A DNA stretch of 64,000 nucleotides from Tetmemena sp. SeJ-2015. Taxonomy: Eukaryota; Ciliophora; Spirotrichea; Sporadotrichida; Oxytrichidae. Both the position numbers and the translations under genes were made by a program. The notes under the pieces are model-generated. The model worked only from the letters and a program-made list of their open reading frames with translations, was not told where the DNA came from and made no database searches. The stretch is taken from the NCBI GenBank assembly GCA_027382625.1, contig JAJKFJ010020664.1, positions 62,001-126,000 on the forward strand. The letters are read 5' to 3'. Positions 23,791 through 36,375 of the stretch are shown here, one piece after another (positions within the stretch are counted from its first letter, which is position 1; each line of letters opens with the position of its first letter).

Positions 23791-24299
23791 TTATTGACAT
23801 ATTTCTAGGTTATTATTAAAAATACTGTATTACAAATTGATATAATATTTTAAAGATAAAGATTTAAAAATGGATTTTATAATCTCTTAGACTGAAAATC
23901 ATCAATCAAAGAATTTTTTATCTCTTTTTCATTTAAAAGAGATTTTGATTACAATTTAAAATGACGGCTTTAATAAATTGAAAATCTTTACAAGAATAAC
24001 CTTATCTTTAACCTTGTAAGTTATTTGACTATTATAGTAGTGAATCTATTTATTTTGGAATAATTAATAATTTTGAGATAAAGCAAATATACATTAATTT
24101 TCAACATCACAATTAATTAAAATGATTTAAAGATAAATTCTATTTTTTATTCTAACTCGATCTTATTAAAAACATAAGAAATTGGACTTTCTGATAAATT
24201 CTGCGGCATTTATATGATCATGGAATTTGATGAACGTGAATCTATTAAAGTTAAAAATAATATTAAGAATGAATCTCGCATCTTCATCCTATCTTGTCT

Positions 24300-25590
24300 C
24301 TTCTGTTAGGATGGGTAGGTGAATTGACTGGATCTCATTGATGTTAAAATTCAAAGTATCTGAGATCTACTGTGATACTTTTCCAGCCTGGTAGTCAATT
24401 ATCGGAAGTTTGAGAACGCAAATCATGTTATGGAGGAGGGGCATTACATATTTCTTGAGTGTTAGTGCCTTATCGAACTCTTTTTCGTAGAAATCTGAAG
24501 GTTCCTTTGCAAAGGGGTTAAGGATAATTTTATTGCGATCTCCAGAGATCTTTACGCATGGAATCCATGGGCCACAGTTAAGTCCATTTTCAGACTTGGG
24601 CAATTTAAGTGTCTTGTTTTGGTTGCGTCTATCATTTAACCAGAATTTTAAAGACTCCTCATTTAAGTCCAAGCAAACTGTGATAACTCTCATAGTTGAA
24701 GTCTTGAAAGAATTTAGCACTTCTTGTTTCGTAATTGGATTGTAGACTCCCATCTCTGAAATTCAGGTAATTGAGGGAAGAAAAATGCTTACGTAGGTTC
24801 GAGCAACTAATTGGTGCATGGAACTCCCAGTAGTGAAGTCCTGAGCTGAAAGCCATATTTGTAAGTACTAATTCTTCGGAAAGGGGGCTCATTTGCTTTC
24901 TTGGACTAGCTTTTCATTAGCTTCAAAGTCAAACCTGTAAAGTAGATGTAGCTTCATATTCTAATTCTAACTTACCACTTGGAGAGATTTCTATTCCTTT
25001 CGCTTTGTGGCTTTTTACAAATCTGAGAATGCTCATATTATCGACTGCTCCACTGTTTAAGTTTCCCACTTCGTATTTTTGGCTTTGGGAGGTGACTCCA
25101 TTATTTTCTAAGTCTAAGGACTCGTTTCTCTTTATCTCTTAGATAGCAACTTGCCTGAGTATTTTTCCATTAGAATCAAAGAACTGAACTTTTCCACTAT
25201 GAAGAAAAATTTAGACTTAATTATACTTAAAATCTTGGACAAAAAGCAAAAATAAATGTGCTATTTGTAAGAATTAAAAATATAATTGCCACCTTCCTCA
25301 TAAAATGATTTAAAGTATTTTGCATTTATTTATCGTTTATGAGTGCGTATGTATAAGTTATTTTTTATATTTTAAATTCTATCTCTCTATCGTTAACTAT
25401 AAATAAAATGGAACAATTTAATACCTTTGGTAGAAATTTAAAGGCGCAGCAGCATCTTGTTCATTTTTATTGGTTCTTAGAATAGTCATGAATTCCTTTT
25501 TTATGGGATCATAAACGATTGAGCTCAATCTTGATTGACTCTCGGAAGAGTCCTTCTCGACTGTCTTTACTTCTTATTCTGTAAGCTATT
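24300..25590 (-). CDS. SPRY-domain block, 5' part of the giant minus-strand gene
   Basis: Contains a clear SPRY (B30.2-like) domain: SGLHYWEFHAPISC, a 37-nt-class intron, then EMGVYNPITKQEVLNSF, STMRVITVCLDLNEESLKFW, LNDRRN, and GPWIPCVKISGDRNKIIL. Order and spacing match SPRY beta strands. Upstream is RQVAIQEIKRNESLDLENNG and SSIVYDPIKKEFMTILRTNK. SPRY domains bind protein partners and occur in several large E3 ubiquitin ligases; the sequence shows the domain, the ligase link is inference. Confidence 0.65.
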
Positions 25591-25997
25591 AACCAAAAAA
25601 TAGCATTAAAATGACATAAAAAGCTGAAAATTTATTTAAATGTACAATATAGAAATGATTCTTTAAAATTAAATATTCTTCACAGGATTAAGCAGAGCTC
25701 TACATAGTAGTAGAGTAAAAATAAAGCATGTTGTAATAAAAATCCTAATTTGCAAAAGAGTCTGTTTGTGCTTCTATACTTTCCATCAGAATGATAAGAT
25801 ATCTCTCTGAATAATACTTAATTATTAATTATACATATATGCCTCTAGTCCTATTTATTTGATTATTATAATATAATTTTATTGGTTCTCTAAACATTAG
25901 ATAAGAAAATAACAGCTATTCTTGAATAAGTAGCAGTACTATAAAAGGAGAATTTAAGAGAAATTAATAATTAATAAACTTGAGTCTATAAATTTTG
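25591..25997. other. Intergenic stretch
   Basis: About 400 bp of AT-rich sequence between divergently transcribed genes; no family-like frame seen. It should hold both promoters. Confidence 0.5.
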
Positions 25998-28411
25998 ATG
26001 AGAGGAAACAGAAAGCAAAAGAGAACAAGTAAGCTCAAATTTTAAATTATAAACCAAACTTATAGGCAGTTTATTGAAAAATTAATACAAAATTACATTT
26101 TAAGTTCCCCTGATGTCCCCACCAAGAATGAAGGCAAGGCTAGGAGCTCCAATGCTTCTCAACAGAATGACTTCAACTCTGGCCATTCCAACTACTAGAA
26201 GCAAAGATCTTCTGGCTTGTAGTCGACTTCTGGCACTGCTCAGGTTTTCGAAGGTGGATAATTCTCAGAAGATCGCATGCAAGATTCTCATCCCTACTAC
26301 AGTAGAGGTCATGGAGGAACTATCAACTAGAGCACTCATGATCACCATCCGAGCTTTATCTCAGACAACTTCCCCAATCACAGCTCATCTCTTATGGGCA
26401 ATCAAGATGGCTACTCAGGAGATGATGGCGGCTAAGATTCTTCCAACTTCCAAGACCATATTGGCTTCGATCTTTCTGAGATTAGTTAGGTCAATCCTCA
26501 GCAATCTTTTGATGAGAGACTTTTCAATGACTCTTTTCAAGCCCAAGCAAATGCCAGCATGACCTCTTCCAAGCACTACTCCATCACTGCTACTATCGAC
26601 AACAACTCTGCAGCTTTGCTTAAGAGTGCCCAGTCTGACTTACCCTATCAGTATGCGCAACAGATTGAGAATCAAAGTTTGAATGGAGGCAGCAATTTTG
26701 ACTCCAAGTAGTATGTGTAGTTTACCCCAGGCTTCTCAGAGAACAGTTCAGGAGCAAGAAGCAACCAAAGTGGCTCGATGAACCAGCAGTCTAGATTTGC
26801 GCAGAACTTTGCAGCACAGAGAACAGTCAACTTTGATGTTTAGAAGATTGCTGCCATCAACCAGAGATTGCAAGCCGAGAGTCAAGGGCAAGGAGATATT
26901 TCTATGCATCAAGATCAGCCAGGTTTCAATCCACAACCAGGTCATGGATTGATCTCTGAGGCCTAGAAAGCTTCAACTTCTCGACGCATCTCCAATCCTA
27001 TCCATTTTGTGAATGAGGACTCTTAGTTCTCTTTTGGGGACCCACACAGAGCACTTTCTTAGAGCAACTCTGAGGTTGGTAGCAAGAGATCCGTTGTTTC
27101 TCATGGCTCTCGAAGATTTTCTCAGCAGTCAAATCTTTCTAAATTGAAAAGCAGAGGTCTCTATCAGAAGGACTTCACTGTGATTCGCGAGGTAGATGAG
27201 GACTCTGAGAAGTTTGAAGGATATCAAGATCCTTAATTTGAGGAGTATGATTATGCTCAAGATCATCTTGGTTTTGACGTAGATGCGCACTACTAGTCCC
27301 AAGAAGAGTATGAACTCCAAGAGGAGTAGCAATACCCTCAGATCATGGGGCAAGTTTCTGCTAAGTTTTCCGATGAGGATAGTCACTTCAATCCGGAGGC
27401 AATTTACATTTTTTAAATGGCCGCTAGAATGAAATTCAGGAAGAGCAATATTTCATCTGCTTCCGTTCAATCCAACACCAGCTATGTGACTCCTACTTTC
27501 AACACTCCTCACAGCTCTGCACATCCTACTCCACACTCTTCAAAAACTCAACCACCGATTAGATTTGGTGCAAACAAAGGCGACACTAGACCTCCCTCTA
27601 TGCAAGGGTCGAAGAATTTCCACCCCTTCTCTCCAAACTTTTCGTTTCAGAGCTCCAACGCTCTTAATCAAAGTTCAGCTGGAGTTACGATGATGTAGAC
27701 TCCTCAGTCAAACAATCCTTTTTCAGGCTTTAAACATTTAAACCCCTTATTAAAATGAAATTAGAATACAGCTTTAACTATTAGAGTTTGTTTATTATTC
27801 AGGCTAGTTGGAGCAGGCTCATTCGGCTTAAGCACCAAGCTTCCCCAACTTCGAAGAAGGAGGACTTACTATAAATTTATAATTAATGGTTTAATGGGTG
27901 GACTAAGTGGCATAAATTTTTTAATTTTGAGGACAACAGATGATGGGCACTTTGGTGGGTCAGATTGTGAAGTAAGCACGCATCAAAGAAGACTATGACT
28001 CCTCAACTACTAGATTCCAAGATGCCAGGAGAGTCATAAGAGACTAGATCTCCCATGTTGATAATGGAATTTCAACTTTGGACTCTCAAATTGAGTACTA
28101 TTCGAACTAGCTCTACAAGGAGAGATCCTTCTTTGATTCTGTATCTCAATCACTCAATGGAGTTGAGCTTGAGAGAGGGTATGCGGCAAGCTAAGAAGAA
28201 AGTTCTCAGTCAAACCACCCTGACTCACACAGCTACTAGAATCAGCCAGATGCCAAGATGAGAGACTCTGAGATGCAGGAGCATTTTGAGGCCAGAGAAT
28301 CAAGCTTCACATGAGCAGAACCAGCAGCAGTTTGGGTAGTTCCAAGCTTAATCTCAAGAAAGCTATGACTACAACCAGATGCAGGATCAAGAGTGGAACG
28401 GTCAGTATTGA
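25998..28411 (+). CDS. Large S/Q/N-rich protein with a C-terminal coiled coil
   Basis: Starts at ATG 25998 (MRGNRKQKRTSKLKFQIINQ) and reads without interruption to about 27757. A basic N-terminus is followed by more than 500 residues of S/Q/N/D/G/F-rich low-complexity sequence (SRRISNPIHFVNEDSQFSFG; NTSYVTPTFNTPHSSAHPTP). After one or two introns a helical part follows (QARIKEDYDSSTTRFQDARR), then a Q-rich end, with TGA at 28409-28411. Codons for Gln are a mix of CAA, CAG, TAA and TAG. Such disordered proteins often scaffold RNA granules or nuclear pores; no specific family is supported. Confidence 0.65.
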
Positions 28412-28433
28412 AAACTTTTTGAGTCGATTCCTT

Positions 28434-30042
28434 CATTCATTTTGAATTTTAATTTTTATAAAGAAGATATAAATGATATAAAAGTAATGCTAAAATGTTT
28501 CACAAGAGATCAAGATAGAGAATTATTATAAATTCAGCCCCGATTTTGACTAATGGGCTATAAAGCCATCTTTTTCTGTAAGTAGCCACTTTTTTAGTCT
28601 TTTACTGAACTTTAGAGTTTGAATTCAATTTAAGATTTTGAGCTGGTGGAGGAGAAAGTTTCCTATATTTAAGTATTTTTAAAGACAATACTCTTCATTC
28701 ACCTTTTCTATTAAGATGCAAGCAATTCTCGGCCGCCAAGGAGCTCTTTCAGTACCAAAATTTAGCATAGAAGACTTGAGGTTCGTCATTCTTCGAAAAA
28801 AATCTTTTGAAAAAATGTGGATGAACGTATAATATTGAAATTGCCAAATTAAATTCATTTCCATTACTCATTAAGCTTTGAATAGTTTCTAACAAATTCT
28901 GTATGCCTGTCCGGACTGTTTAGATTTTCAAGTCTTATATGAAAAGTAGCATCGAAAGACTAAACTTGATATATAATTTAAAGTATTTATCTTACACTAG
29001 AGTTAAGAAAACGTCTTGATATGATCCTACTGTGATCTTGTCGAACTTAACTTTTTTCTTTGAAGCCTTTGCAAACTCAGCACTGAAATCAAAAGACTTG
29101 ATAATTTGATCTATATTTAAATTGTAACTTTGATATGTAAGTTTCTTACTAGTGAGAATCGAAAGGATATATATTGTAGTGTTGACAAGTACATAAAGAT
29201 AAGGGAACCCAAGACTCTGAACCTCATCTGACACATCATAGTCAATTATTGCATTTTTCTCTGCATTTATGGACGCTTTGTACTTTGCTAATCTATATTC
29301 TTCACTCTTAAATATGACAAACTCGTGTGTTAAGAAATCCTTCTACTAAAACATGTGATCCTTAATGAGTTGTATCACGATGAAGCGGTGATTCTTAGCC
29401 GATTTTATCAAACCTAGCTTAGTCAATCCATCTTAGAAAGTGAACTTGACTTCTGATCTCCTAGTCATCATACCTTAAGAATTGAAGATGAATTCCTCAA
29501 AGAACTTAGAATTAGGATCTTCGTTTGGTCTTTGACTTGGAAGCATCAAAACTAAAAACAAACTTTATAAAACCTAGACGCCTGAAGGTTATTTTAAGGT
29601 AACATCAATTGCTCTTGACTCTATTTCTTGCATTCTGATTTAGTTTTACTCCATGTAGTTTTGTATTGTGGTAAGAATCTTGCATTTATGCTTTTGGCAG
29701 CATCAATTTCTTTCTCTTTTCCAATTGGGAATTTCTATAATTAACTAAAAATTCTATCAAATATTTTGAATTGTCTAGTTTCAGTGCTTCTTACGAATTT
29801 TTAGTATTGGTTTGAAAGTCTATACTTAGCTGTAGCCTTACTTGGGAAATTTTTCTTTGTCTTAAGGCTTTTTCCACACAAATATATGGCCTGCCACATC
29901 CATAGAGATGATTACCTAGGGACATTGAAGTGGATTGGTGGGATTTTCCAACGATTGTAGAAATGAGATTGGAACCTAATGCCCAAAATGAAATCAACGT
30001 TGGGATTTTTAGATTAGAACATTTCTTTGTTGCCTGCTTCAT
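28434..30042 (-). CDS. Unidentified protein, possible beta-propeller or coat-like
   Basis: ATG at 30042 (MKQATKKCSNLKIPTLISFW), TGA at 28434-28436, converging on the upstream gene with 22 bp between stops. Pieces: SLGNHLYGCGRPYICVEKAL, LIEFLVNYRNSQLEKRKKLM, VIQLIKDHMFQQKDFLTHEF, SLGFPYLYVLVNTTIYILSI. Several frame changes remain unplaced. Mixed composition argues for a folded protein; the family is not recognised. Confidence 0.5.
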
Positions 30043-30303
30043 TTAAAATAAATAAATTTAAACTTAAGATGAAGCGGGATTGCTTGCTGGTTGTTAAGCA
30101 GCAGTAAATCTTAAATACAATAGATGAAAAGATAGAAAAGTATAAATCTAATGATTGCACCATTCTTAGAACCAACTAACACAAAGTCAGAAAAACCGTT
30201 TGGATTCATTTGCGAATGTATTTAAGCAGTGGTCACAGCATACTCCTTCTGAGCGGTTTTATCTTTTTTCTAATCTTACTGCAAGAATTACTCGTAAGTC
30301 ACT

Positions 30304-31260
30304 TCAAAATAAGGCTAAAGGTCGGATTATAAAAATTAAAGCCATCAATTCATATAAAAAAGATGGCTGTTCATCAATGAGAGTTCTTTAATCTACTACA
30401 GCAGCGACGCTCTTGCCTTAAGTTTATTAAGGATCTATGACAGGGAGTTCTCCAATATTTTTCATGAGAAAACTTTTCATCACTGCACCTGCTTATGACA
30501 CAGCTATCAGTTGAGATATATTGTCTCTGCTAAAATTAAAATGCTAAACTCCAGAAGTGTATAGACGCTAGTATTCTTAGTGACTACCTTCCTCATCAGT
30601 GAGTAATTTTTAGCTATGTTATAAACTTAGATCTGACCATTATTTATAGCCTACGCCACTAATTGCTTATTTCTGCTCACTGCAAGCGCTGTTACTCCGC
30701 CAGACTTTGCTCCGAGAGTGCCTCCAAACAATGATTAAGTCATAATTTGATAAACAGTTAGCATCTTTCTATGTTAACTAATCCAAAGTAGTCTTTCTCG
30801 ATATTTTTCACTTCGCTATTTGGGTTAAAGCTAAGACACTCAGAGGGCTCAAGTGTATCTGCATTTTCGTCAACAAAATCTTCATCTTTCTAGTTTTTAC
30901 CCCTCTTTGGTTGTTCTTGCTTCTAAACTTACTTTTAAAAAAGATCATTTTTAAAAGAATAATTAGTTTACTCAACTTGGACTTTGATTTCAGCTAATTT
31001 GCCTGCATTTTCGCCTGAAAGCACGAAAAGAGAATGATGGATTTTATGAATATCCATTTTACGTTCCTCCAAGTGCTAACCTTGCATACCCATTATAATC
31101 TTTTTCATTTCGGGTTCTCCATTTTATATCCTCTCTAAGTCTTCATGGCTCTAACTATGACTTCAAAAGATTTCACCATAGCCAAGTCATTCAGCCTTTA
31201 GGACTCTTAAGCAACTTGCCTCGTCATTTACTCAACAACTCCTGCTAAAATCTTTATAAT
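30304..31260 (-). CDS. WD40-like domain protein segment
   Basis: Encodes DIHKIHHSLFVLSGENAGKL and AEIKVQVEQ, a K/Q-rich linker, then TLGAKSGGVTALAVSRNKQL followed by VAQAINNGQIQVYN, which has the shape of WD40 blades (GGVTALAVS..., G.I.VYN). Ends at TGA 30304-30306. Near 31180 two TGA codons interrupt an otherwise conserved-looking stretch (ASCLRVLKAE, LGYGEIF), so an IES or intron must lie there. It may be the 3' part of the coiled-coil gene just upstream, since both run the same way with only about 50 bp between. Confidence 0.45.
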
Positions 31261-31309
31261 AAATGCACGATTACATTTATATATTAATCTGTTCACTCAG
31301 CCTATAAGA

Positions 31310-33567
31310 AAAAATTAGCAAAGTAAGAGTATTAGACTTACTCTTTGAGAGATATTGTTGCTGCAAGTTGATCTATCCTGGTGTCTCTAGAATCTTTCTG
31401 AGCTTTTAAGCGATTGATAATCTTCTTAGATTCAATAGCGTCAAATTCATTTTTATCAATGGTTCTAAATACCCTGTCTAGAATTTGATCCAAGACAGGC
31501 TGGACTAAATCTCTTTTGTACTCGGGAATGTGAACTCTGTACCTGTCTTAGTTAATTAATTGTAGTTATCCGGAGGCATGCTAAATTTGGCCTAGAGTTC
31601 TCGAATAGTCATCCATTAGGTTTCTCAACCTTTACTCTTCATTTCTAAGATTTTATTGTACGTATTACACTGTTTGTCGGACAGGAGCAGGCTCTCCTAA
31701 ACTCTTTAATAGTTGTAAAAAGTAATGGCCATAAAAATTTGATTTGTTTATGTTTGGATCAAAGTTAGGATCATCTCCATTTTAAATCCTGCTTTAATAG
31801 ATATTCTTTACCACATATTCCAAAGGAGGAGCGTTACCGAGTTCAACCTCAGACAAAAAGTCCATTCCTCTTCTCATAATCTCTGTATGCATTTATCTCT
31901 TTTCCTTAATAACTTTCTCAGCCTCCATGAATCTCACTCTCTGCATGTTTAACTGCTGTAGCAATTCTTCATTTTTGTATTGCTAATCTTCTTTGTCTCT
32001 CGACATCTTTAAAATAGTAACTTAAAATCTTAGCTTTGACTTCTTCTAAAATTTGCTTCCTTATAAGCTCGTTCTCTGGATTTTTATCCAAGATAGCATC
32101 TACCAGTAGACTCTAAGTCTTTTCATCAAGAGTTCCGTTGTCTATCTACTTCTATAACACATCTGCTCTCAGAAGAGCTCTCTTTAGCATTCCTGATGAA
32201 TCCACATCCTTCTTCTCCAGCTATTCTGCTATTCCAGTCAACTCACCTCCTTTTTTCCTCAGCATTTCATCCAGTAGTTCTTATTGCTGCTTCATGCGCT
32301 CTATCTCAAGTTTCTTTCTAACTAAGTTCTCAACCTCAGTTTCTCTCTCCATCTTATGTATGTATTCCTCAAACTTGCGCTCTCTTTTCTCTAAGTCTTG
32401 CTACTATAACCTCATCTAAAGAAGTCTATCGCTGATCACATTTCTGTAGACATGATCTTCTTCTGCTACTCTCTTCAGTTCATCCATCTTATTTAGCATC
32501 TCCCTCTCTTTATTTTCTAATTCATTCAGTTATCGTTACTCATATTTGTACTTATAAAGTTCCACTTGCTCTTTCATAGACTCTTGAAACTAAAAATAAT
32601 AGCAATATTTAACATAATGACTCTAGATTATTCTCCATAGCCTTAATTTGGTTGTGATCTACTTCATCATCTAGTATTCTATTCACAGTGCTATATCTTG
32701 CTTCCTCGTTTCCATTATTATTAAAATTTATTGATTAGGTTGCAAGAGTAGCTAGCTTTCCAAGGTTTGAGTTAAAAGGAGGGCGGCCACCATTGTTTTG
32801 ATTGTTCTCAAAAGTCTCGTACCCTGATAACTTCTGAGGCAAAGGCCTTTTAAAATTAAAGAAAGATCCTGTTTGAAGACTATTAAGAGTGATATCCAAA
32901 GTCATGAGATTCATTTCCCGAGTGAATAGGGTTGATAAATGGATTACCTCTTGAGGAAGTTTACCTCAAAGGCGGTAAATTAGTCTAGCTTGCTCTAAGA
33001 ATTTTCTCGTGCTACTGAAGTTAGCTTTCTATTTGTAGATTCTCAGCTTTAGAGAGTGCTTTGTTTCTATCATTCATTTGAAGGTTGGATAATTATAGCT
33101 ATTCAGACCTAAGAAATGGATTCAAAGCTCCACCCTCTGGAATGTTACTCATATTAAGACCCTTAGAGTTGAAATTTTGATATGATCCAAGGTCCTTAGA
33201 TCCATAGCCATTGGTTTATTGATTAAGAAGATTCCTTTAGAGGAGGACTTCATCTATCGTGTGATTGTGAGTCACAAAATTCTTATTAGTGGATCTTTGG
33301 CTCTGCAGTCTTATATCACTTGGTTCCTCTCTGTAAAATAATTTTTAAAGGGTGCCAAAAATATAAGTAACCTCCTTGCCTTGAGTGAGTTTTAACAAAG
33401 TTGCTCAGATCATCATTATAAGGTTTTCCATCCGCTTTCGCAAAAGCTATGTTGTTCGACCTAAGTCCTGAAAATGGAATAGTCTGCTGGCCTACAATCT
33501 TTGAACCTATTTGAGCCAGAGAACTTTAGTTGTTCATTTAATTTCCATAAGAGTACTTTGATTCCAT
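31310..33567 (-). CDS. Coiled-coil protein
   Basis: ATG at 33567 opens MESKYSYGNQMNNQSSLAQI. An N-terminal S/N-rich part (DGKPYNDDLSNFVKTHSRQG; TNKNFVTHNHTIDEVLL) is followed by a long coiled coil (MKEQVELYKYKYERQLNELE; RERKFEEYIHKMERETEVEN; NEELLQQLNMQRVRFMEAEK) and a more globular end (PEYKRDLVQPVLDQILDRVF). An intron near the 3' end starts GTAAGTCTAATAC. The pattern is typical of ciliary or basal-body proteins, which is an inference only. Confidence 0.6.
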
Positions 33568-33645
33568 TATTTCAAATTAAGGATAATTAATTATAATTAT
33601 AGTTCAATCAAGGAAATTCTAAACTAGCTCAAATCACTAACTCTT

Positions 33646-34518
33646 TCATCTTATTCTTCTGTCCAATTTCTCAACCTTTTATTCCTCACACTTAAGTCTC
33701 ATCTCTGCAACCTCATTTCTAACTTGCATTTAGTCCATCAATCCGCTCAAAAGTACATTGCACATATTCATGCTCCTTACAAGTCCGCCCTCTTCTCTTT
33801 CATGGAAATCTAGGATCTGATTTTGCTATCTTAGAAGTTAGATTCTGTCAAAAAGTTGCTTTCCATTATAAGTGTACGCGAAAGCTGATTCGATATGCTA
33901 GCCTGCTTAAGAGTTTTCATCTGACTAATATGTTCTCAGAGAGGAATGTTTGGAGTTAAGCTTTTGGACTATTGCCTGCTTTTACTGTAGAATTTTTTTG
34001 AGTCTGGTTATTTCAGCATAATCCTCGTGACTTAAAGTCAAAGTTAATGACTCACTTATTTTTTCTCCACCTTCTGAGTTTAGCTTAGTGTTTTTTGCTT
34101 TAGCATTTTAATCTGTCATATCCAAATCTGCAACTTGATCATCACATTCTTTAACTTCCTTCATTTCTTAGTCTTAATTAGCCTCTTAAACTCCCTCAGC
34201 TGTTTTAGTTTCAGTTCCTTCAGCTCTCTCTAAAATCATGCTTTCCTATTCTTTTTGAGAATCTGAACTTTATTATCTGAGATTTATCCGATCCACTACA
34301 AACTCTCTTTCCAAGTCCCATAGACTCATTGTTCTAGCTGTGGCCTCATCCTTAAGAGCACTAAATATCATCTTTAGTTGCTTTAAATCCCCTTCCATCT
34401 CATTAACCTTGTTTTTTTCTTTTGCCAAGGTCAATTTTAGTTGCTCGACACTTTAAATCCGCAGACTTTTAATTTCTTAGCCTTCGTAGTTTGCTATCTA
34501 GAATGAAGCTTTAATCAT
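33646..34518 (-). CDS. Coiled-coil protein, 290 aa, uninterrupted
   Basis: A single open frame from ATG 34518 (MIKASFQIANYEGQEIKSLR) to TGA 33646-33648 with no intron or IES needed. Helical heptad sequence (LTLAKEKNKVNEMEGDLKQL; LMDQMQVRNEVAEMRLKCEE) flanks an acidic, Q/E-rich centre. Lies 79 bp upstream (in transcription order) of the next coiled-coil gene on the same strand. Family not recognised. Confidence 0.7.
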
Positions 34519-34798
34519 CAATCAAAAATTAGTAGGTATTTTAATATTTTTCAACTAGAATTAATGATAAAAAATATTTTATTTTTGGCTAAATTTATAG
34601 GTTTTCTGCAATATTTTATAAAATTTATGCCAAAAAAAGTGTTTCTATTTAATTCCTTAAGAAGTAATTTAATTAATAATGCAGAGTCTTTCAAAAACCC
34701 TTTTCAAATTGAAATTGACAATAATTGTGATCAATTAGTTAATAATTGTAAAAATGAATTCCAGGAACATGAATTTTTAAATTTATGTTATCTTATTT

Positions 34799-36375
34799 AT
34801 GACTTTCGAGGACGAACTATTTTATGATCAAGCTGAAGAAGGGGAAGATAACCAGCCTAATTTCTTATTTGATGATGGTTTTGATGACTCGCATCAACAG
34901 CAAAACTAATCTGCCATCAACAACTAGAATTTTCTCACTATCAACCATATTTTATAAAGATCATACTTTGTTAACATATCTTCTATTCATTATGCTACCA
35001 TGGATCATCAGGTCGCAAGGGAGGCGCCAACAGTCTTTCTAATCCTTTCTCGCCCAAAAGCAGAAGTGATGATGACCCCCAATACAGAAAGAACTCCTCA
35101 AGCTAGCCTTTGAATAGCACCCTCGGGAAGAGAAAACAGAGAAACAGCCAAGATGAGAGAAGCTAAGAGTCAAGATAAAGCTCACAGAGGCAGCTCAGAA
35201 ATTAAAACCCTCCTAATGAAGAGGATCAAGATGAGGAGAGTGTAGCTGATGATGAAGATGAGGATGATGTAGAGGAAGAAGATGCAAACGATCAAAGTGA
35301 GGAAAGATCTGCAGAGTCCAGTTAAAATCAGAAGCGCCAAAAGATAAGTGAGACCTCTTAAGGTAAAGCTCAATACTAAAGCTAGGAGAGGGAGAGATTA
35401 ATTATGGGAACTGGACGACCTGGCAGACCAAGCAAGAAGTTTCTGGCTGAAAAAGCAGCTGCCCAGAATGAAAGAGAACTATTTGCATCAGGCACTAAAT
35501 CAGGAGAAAAAGAGACAGCGAGAAGGTTTAGGGGAGGAGACTAAGATGAAAGTTTAAGTGACGACCAAGGAAGTGAAGACGTGCATCCGGATTAAGATAT
35601 TAACGAGTTTCTCTTTGATGTAAATTTAGAATCTGTACTAATATTAAATATAGGGAGAGCAGAAGCCCTCCTCAACAGGGGAATTCAAAAAGTTTTCAGA
35701 TAAGGAAAAGATAAGCTTTTTTAATCCTCATTATTTACTCATTTTCAATTTCTTATAAAGCGGTGTATTCTCAGCCATGGATGACATCCAAAGAGAAAGG
35801 TTTGAGACTTTCAGATAGAGCAACTTTGACGAGAAGAAGATGAAGAAACTTTTGTCAACAATTTTAGGAGCCACTGGAAAGATGAATAAGAACATATCAG
35901 CTATCATCAAGTCGGTGGCCAAAATCTACGTGGGATAGTTAGTCGAGGAAAGCAAGTAAATTCAAATGGAAGAGAAGCACGTGGAGTAAGAGCGTAACAG
36001 ACTTTCATCTTTTTAGATATGAAATCGTTTTTCATTAAATGCTCAAGCCACTTCTTCTAACTAAACATAGGAAATCAACACTATTAAACATGCTTTGATT
36101 TAGTAATTTAGTTGGATGAAACTCTAGAGTCTACTTAGGATAAGGTCCCAAACAAATCATAAGAAGGTAACAGTGAGGACGGGGAACCCTCCCTAACTAG
36201 TCAAAGCCAAATAGGAAGCTTGCAACCAAATTTGGAGAATCTGACACCTTAACTAGTTTAAGGAGACAACCTTGGTCCCATCCACCCTCATCATTTGATG
36301 GAAGCCAGAAGAAGACTCTTAGAGAGAGGAGAACTAGTTCGTGAAAAGCCTAAACCCATGTTTAGAAGAAGATGA
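34799..36375 (+). CDS. TAF11: TAF11, TFIID subunit with AT-hook N-terminal extension
   Basis: ATG 34799 (MTFEDELFYDQAEEGEDNQP), stop TGA 36373-36375. The C-terminal half is a TAF11-type histone fold: RERFETFRQSNFDEKKMKKL, LSTILGATGKMNKNISAIIK, SVAKIYVGQLVEESKQ, and the closing helix PIHPHHLMEARRRLLERGE. TAF11 pairs with TAF13 in TFIID. The N-terminal 250 or so residues are acidic and S/Q-rich with an AT-hook core (GTGRPGRPSKKFLAEK), which I do not know from other TAF11 proteins. Excision of the IES at 34949-35001 and a 34-nt intron at 35620-35653 gives one frame through to the fold. The linker around 36000-36200 has unresolved introns. Confidence 0.82.
34949..35001 (+). other. IES in TAF11, pointer ACCAT
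   Basis: 53 bp of AT-rich sequence bounded by ACCAT at 34944-34948 and 34997-35001. Deleting one copy plus the spacer joins LTINH to GSSGRKGGANSL in frame; left in place, the frame would meet a TGA downstream. Confidence 0.75.

Noticed and set aside
26113..26562. 149-aa plus-strand ORF starting MSPPRMKARLG
   Set aside because: A shadow frame of the S/Q/N-rich gene that starts at 25998 and is open for far longer once TAA/TAG are read as Gln.
30181..30391. Plus-strand ORF with FANVFKQWSQHTPSERF
   Set aside because: Looks protein-like but overlaps the 3' end of the WD40-like minus-strand frame and has no start context, intron or family match that would decide.
31150..31260. Possible recoding of TGA in the WD40-like gene (two TGA in a conserved-looking stretch)
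   Set aside because: Everywhere else TGA behaves as stop, so an unplaced IES or intron is more likely than a second recoding.
34564..34827. Plus-strand 87-aa ORF upstream of TAF11
   Set aside because: Strongly AT-driven composition (I, N, F, L, K) and it overlaps the TAF11 start in another frame; probably 5' flank or IES.
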